From: JBBRVP01 sp038246785
Lineage (GTDB): Bacteria; Actinomycetota; Actinomycetes; Jiangellales; Jiangellaceae
Assembly: GCA_038246785.1 (NCBI GenBank)
Contig: JBBRVP010000036.1
Coordinates: 1-35,946 of the forward strand
DNA: 35,946 nucleotides
Direction: 5' to 3'
In this document: piece after piece, positions 32,775 through 35,946 of the stretch
How positions within the stretch are numbered: position 1 is the stretch's first letter
How the letters are laid out: every line of letters begins with the position of its first letter
The notes under the pieces: model-generated
The model's input: only the letters and a program-made list of their open reading frames with translations
Told to the model about the DNA's origin: nothing
Database searches by the model: none
Position numbers and translations under genes: made by a program

Positions 32775-33877
32775 AGCTGACCGGGATCGAGCTCCGCACG
32801 ATCCGGATGCCCCTGGTCGCGCCCTTCCGGACCTCCTTCGGCACGGAGACCGTCCGGGAGGCGCTGCTGGTGCGCGCGGTGACCACCGACGCCGAGGGCT
32901 GGGGTGAGTGCGTCGCCAGCAGCGACCCGCTCTACTCCGCCGAGTACGTCGGTGGCTGTGCCGACGTGCTGCGCCGCTTCCTGGTCCCGGCGGTGGCCCG
33001 TCGCCGGCAGCTCGACGCGTACGCGGTCGGGGCGACCCTGGCGCCGTACAAGGGACACCGGATGGCCAAAGCCGCCCTGGAGACTGCCGTCCTGGACGCC
33101 GAGCTGCGCGCCCACGGCGTGCCGCTGTCGCGTGAGCTGGGAGCCGTCCGCGACCGCGTGCCCTGCGGGGTCTCGGTCGGCATCATGGACTCGATCGACG
33201 AGCTGCTCGACGCGGTACGCGGCTACCTCGACGCCGGCTACGTCCGGGTGAAGCTGAAGATCGAGCCCGGTTGGGACGTCGAGCCGGTGCGGGCGGTGCG
33301 GGAGCGCTTCGGTGACGACCTGCTGCTGCAGGTGGACGCTAACACCGCCTACACCCTCACCGACGCCCGCCAGCTCGCCAAGCTCGACCCGTTCGACCTG
33401 CTGCTGATCGAGCAGCCGCTCGACGAGGAGGACCTGCTCGGCCACGCCGAGCTGGCGACGCTGATCACCACGCCGGTGTGCCTGGACGAGTCGATCACCT
33501 CGGCCCGCGCGGCCGCCGACGCCATCACCCTGCGCGCCTGCGCGATCGTCAACATCAAGCCTGGCCGGGTGGGTGGCTACCTCGAGGCGCGCCGGATCCA
33601 CGACGTCTGCGCCGCGCACGGCGTACCGGTGTGGTGTGGCGGGATGCTCGAGACCGGGCTCGGCCGCGCCGCGAACGTCGCGCTGGCGGCCCTGCCTGGC
33701 TTCACCCTGCCGGGTGACACGTCCGCGTCGGACCGCTACTACCGCACCGACGTGACCGAGCCGTTCGTGCTGTCCGACGGCCATCTCGACGTCCCCACCG
33801 GGCCCGGCATCGGCGTCGACCCCCTCCCCGACGCCCTGGACGCGGTCACCGTGTCGAGGGAGTGGATCTCGTTGTAG
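32771..33877 (+). CDS. Enolase-superfamily N-acylamino acid racemase / o-succinylbenzoate synthase family
   Basis: This 368-residue protein has the complete catalytic set: K161 and K163 (VKLKIEPGWD), metal ligands D189 (QVDANTAY), E214 (LLIEQPL) and D239 (CLDESI), and K263 (NIKPGRVGG). The 20s loop PFRTSFGTETVREALLV is typical of the racemase/OSBS family. Racemases use both lysines to invert N-succinylamino acids. No menaquinone gene is adjacent, and it is coupled to an acyltransferase (GTGA overlap) and followed by an N-acylamino-acid hydrolase candidate. This favours racemase over menaquinone synthesis, though both activities can coexist in one protein. Confidence 0.88.
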   Translation: MKLTGIELRTIRMPLVAPFRTSFGTETVREALLVRAVTTDAEGWGECVASSDPLYSAEYVGGCADVLRRFLVPAVARRRQLDAYAVGATLAPYKGHRMAKAALETAVLDAELRAHGVPLSRELGAVRDRVPCGVSVGIMDSIDELLDAVRGYLDAGYVRVKLKIEPGWDVEPVRAVRERFGDDLLLQVDANTAYTLTDARQLAKLDPFDLLLIEQPLDEEDLLGHAELATLITTPVCLDESITSARAAADAITLRACAIVNIKPGRVGGYLEARRIHDVCAAHGVPVWCGGMLETGLGRAANVALAALPGFTLPGDTSASDRYYRTDVTEPFVLSDGHLDVPTGPGIGVDPLPDALDAVTVSREWISL

Positions 33878-33919
33878 CCGGCCGCCCACCGTCTCTCGGG
33901 GATGGCGAAGGATGACCCC

Positions 33920-35392
33920 ATGCAGACGCTGCTGCGGGGCGGGCGGGTCGTCGACCCAGCTTCCGGGCTCGACCGGACCGCCGACGTGCTGGTGCGCGAC
34001 GGGGTGGTCGCGGAGGTCGGCGCCGACCTGACGGCCCCGGACGGGGCCAACGTCTTGGACGTGACGGAACTGATCGTCGGGCCGGGGTTCGTCGACCTGC
34101 ACAGCCACGTGCACTCCATCGCCGGGCAGCGGCTGCAGGCGATGGACGGCGTGAGCACCGCGCTGGACCTCGAGGCCGGGCTGATGCCGATCGGGCGCGC
34201 CTACGCCGAGGCCGCGCGCGATGGCCGTCCGCTGAACTACGGGTTCTCCGCGTCCTGGGGGGCGGCCCGGGCGCAGGCACTGCTCGGCATCGAGCCGGAC
34301 GCCCGGTTGGAGACCGGGCTGGCCCTGCTCGGCAACCCCGAGTGGCAGCGCTCCTCCTCGCCGGCCGAGCTCGCCGGCTGGCTGCGTCTGCTCGAACGCG
34401 ACCTCGCCGAGGGCGCTCTGGGGATCGGCGTCCTGGTGGGGTACGCGCCGCGCACCGACCCGGCCGAGTTCCTCGCCGTCGCCCGGCTGGCCGCGGCGGC
34501 GAACGCTCCGACGTACACGCACGTGCGCGAGCTCATCGAAGCCGACCCGTCCACGCCGATCGACGGCTCGACCGAGATCGCGATCGCCGCGGCCGAGACC
34601 GGCGCCGCGATGCACCACTGCCACGTCAACAGCACCTCGCGCCGGCACGTCGACCGAGTGCTCGCGACGCTCGAGCGCGCCCGAGCCGACGGCGCGCGGA
34701 TCACCGTCGAGGCCTACCCGTACGGCGCCGGCGCTACCGCCATCGGTGCCTTCTTCCTCGATCCGGAGCGGCTGGCCGCCTGGGGCATCACAGCGTCGGA
34801 CATCGTGCTGGTCGAATCGGGCGAGCGGCTCGCCGACGCAACGCGGCTGCGGGAGATCCGCGCCGACGACCCCGGCGCCGCGTGCATCGTCGAGTTCTTC
34901 GACGAGCGCGACCCGGCCGACCGGGCACTGCTGCAGCGGGCGCTGGCGTTCCCGGACTCGATCGTGGCCAGCGACGCGATGCCGGTGCTGTGGGGCGGTG
35001 GGGTGTCCGACACCCGGACGTGGCCGCTGCCGGCGGGCGGCGCCACCCATCCGCGTACGGCAGGCACCTTCGCCAAGTCGCTGCGGCTGATGGTGCGCGA
35101 GTCCGGCGCGTGGACGTGGCTGGAGGCGTTTCGCCGCTGCTCCTACCTGCCGGCGCGGGTGCTCGACCAGGTTGCGCCGGCCGCACGGGCGAAGGGCCAC
35201 CTCGGCGTCGGGGCGGATGCCGACATCGTCGTCTTCGACTCGCAGCGGATCACCGACGCCGCGATGTACGCCGACCCCACCCGCCCGTCGGTCGGCGTGC
35301 GGCACCTGCTCGTCGCCGGCACGCCCGTGGTGCGTGACGGTGACGTGGTGCCCGAGGCGTACCCCGGCCGTCCGCTGCGCGGCGAGCACTGA
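33920..35392 (+). CDS. Amidohydrolase, N-acyl-D-amino-acid deacylase-like
   Basis: This protein of about 490 residues is an amidohydrolase-superfamily TIM barrel: GPGFVDLHSHVHS (first metal histidines), YTHVRE, MHHCHVNSTS, SIVASDAMPVLWGG (last metal aspartate), and the family C-terminal KGHLGVGADADIVVFD. The arrangement resembles D-aminoacylases and related imidase-type enzymes. ATG 33920 has GAAGGA eight bases upstream; 33902 is an alternative. It starts 42 bp after the racemase-like gene and is probably co-transcribed. The N-acyl group and the amino acid chirality it hydrolyses cannot be read from sequence. Confidence 0.87.
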   Translation: MQTLLRGGRVVDPASGLDRTADVLVRDGVVAEVGADLTAPDGANVLDVTELIVGPGFVDLHSHVHSIAGQRLQAMDGVSTALDLEAGLMPIGRAYAEAARDGRPLNYGFSASWGAARAQALLGIEPDARLETGLALLGNPEWQRSSSPAELAGWLRLLERDLAEGALGIGVLVGYAPRTDPAEFLAVARLAAAANAPTYTHVRELIEADPSTPIDGSTEIAIAAAETGAAMHHCHVNSTSRRHVDRVLATLERARADGARITVEAYPYGAGATAIGAFFLDPERLAAWGITASDIVLVESGERLADATRLREIRADDPGAACIVEFFDERDPADRALLQRALAFPDSIVASDAMPVLWGGGVSDTRTWPLPAGGATHPRTAGTFAKSLRLMVRESGAWTWLEAFRRCSYLPARVLDQVAPAARAKGHLGVGADADIVVFDSQRITDAAMYADPTRPSVGVRHLLVAGTPVVRDGDVVPEAYPGRPLRGEH

Positions 35393-35863
35393 CGCGCACC
35401 GCCACCAAGCTGAGGAGGGACCAGCGGTGATGCCTCGTCCCATGACTGGTGGCTGACGCGTTGGCAGCGTCTCGCTTCGTTCGGTTTCGTTTGGGGTGAA
35501 GGTGATCGAGTTCGGTCGTTGGCTGCTACGCCGGAGATGGTGCAGGACGGAGTGGGACGCGGGCGTCGAGTTCTGGGCCGCCATCCGGGCCACTCGCTCA
35601 GCGTCGCCTTCACCTGAATCGCCAGCGAGGTCCGCGACCAGGTCCGTGCCGGACCCGCCCCGCGGCGCAGCGGCGGTGGCCGCCCCGAGGCAGCTGCGTT
35701 CCAGGACCGGGCCGGTCGAACGGGGCCTGCAGCACTGATTCCGAGTCACGAAACGCGCCGACGGGGACGGTTTCGGGGGGGAGCGTCATGGAACTCCGAC
35801 GCCAGCTAGTGGTCTGACGCGTGTCTAACTCTAGTCTTGCGTGTCACTGCGCGACAATGGCGT
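35393..35863. other. Gene-free stretch with possible transposase debris
   Basis: No intact gene is supported. In one frame around 35550-35610, VEFWAAIRATRSAS resembles the N-terminal part of IS30-type transposases (EFWxxIRxGxS) but the match is lost after a probable frameshift. A 17-bp segment at 35445-35461 is close to the presumed IS630 left end at 35806-35822 (15 of 17, same direction). The region is likely old mobile-element debris; confidence is low. Confidence 0.3.
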
Positions 35864-35946
35864 ATGCCGAATCGGGTGCGCGTGCTGGCGGTGCGGGATG
35901 GGGACCGGGGCGAGCTGGAGCGCCGGGCGCGGAGTAAGGCGGAGCC
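35864..35946 (+). CDS. IS630-family transposase, N-terminal part only (runs off the right edge)
   Basis: The frame from ATG 35864 reads MPNRVRVLAVRDGDRGEL followed by ERRARSKAEP at the window end. This fits the opening of IS630 transposases (ExxELERRxRSxxxP), which precedes their helix-turn-helix. Only 27 codons are visible, so intactness is unknown. A TA dinucleotide, the IS630 target, lies at 35807-35808 and may mark the left end. Confidence 0.65.
   Translation, partial: MPNRVRVLAVRDGDRGELERRARSKAE

Noticed and set aside
32771..33877. Naming the enolase-family gene menC for menaquinone synthesis
   Set aside because: No men genes are adjacent and the coupled acyltransferase and deacylase fit a racemase context better; sequence alone cannot exclude o-succinylbenzoate synthase activity.
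32387..35749. Very long minus-strand open frame of 1120 codons
   Set aside because: It is antisense to three genes with clear family motifs. Its composition (Arg, Gly, Asp and His rich, no domain) is that of a high-GC shadow frame.
1..35946. CRISPR array, rRNA genes, phage structural genes
   Set aside because: No regular direct repeats with spacers, no rRNA signatures and no capsid, tail or terminase-like proteins were seen.

Overview
This window looks like chromosomal DNA from a high-GC actinobacterium. The evidence is very high G+C at third codon positions, frequent GTG and TTG starts, a GTP-type PEP carboxykinase, three F420-type oxidoreductase genes, a VapBC pair of mycobacterial type, a PrmC-related methyltransferase with NVPY, and an LCP wall-polymer ligase. 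The genus cannot be fixed from the sequence alone; a soil actinomycete of the Geodermatophilales/Frankiales type is only a guess.

Layout. (1) 1-2446 is accessory DNA: the start of an IS5-like transposase at the left edge, then a complete insertion sequence (16-bp inverted repeats, transposase plus a divergent DUF6788-type gene) that cuts a DNA cytosine-5 methyltransferase after its catalytic PC motif. It ends at a tRNA-Arg(ACG) whose 3' end faces it. (2) 2520-11803 is mostly housekeeping: pckG with a CRP-like site upstream, an LLM oxidoreductase, a PAS-GGDEF protein with a degenerate EAL domain, tRNA-Ser(GCT), an LCP protein, an anchored extracytoplasmic protein, an acetyltransferase, and a PrmC paralogue. 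(3) 11808-20118 is a seven-gene minus-strand myo-inositol catabolic operon: ROK kinase, iolG, iolC, iolB, iolD, mmsA/iolA, and an IolE-like TIM-barrel gene. Most junctions overlap by a few bases. (4) 20239-30753 is mixed metabolism: acyl-CoA ligase, a coupled pair of membrane proteins (the second HTTM-like), GNAT, PPOX-type protein, aldose 1-epimerase, nitrilase-family amidase, mobA, a small DUF6457-type gene, vapBC, quinone oxidoreductase, and a GlcD-type FAD oxidase. (5) 30754-35392 holds a hairpin element, a second LLM oxidoreductase, and a three-gene operon (COG3375-type GNAT, N-acylamino-acid-racemase-like enolase, D-aminoacylase-like amidohydrolase). (6) 35393-35946 is degraded sequence followed by the first codons of an IS630-family transposase, so mobile elements sit at both edges.

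How it fits together. The iol operon would take myo-inositol through 2-keto-inositol, the trione, 5-deoxyglucuronate and 5-keto-2-deoxygluconate to its 6-phosphate; MmsA handles the malonate semialdehyde released by an aldolase that is not in this window. No transporter or regulator gene is present here. The three-gene operon at 31878-35392 resembles the known N-succinylation route for turning D-amino acids into L-amino acids, but with an amidohydrolase of a different fold in the hydrolase position. This is the best candidate for an undescribed system here. The second notable item is a two-copy 73-bp element built of three nested palindromes, placed at the 3' ends of two unrelated genes.
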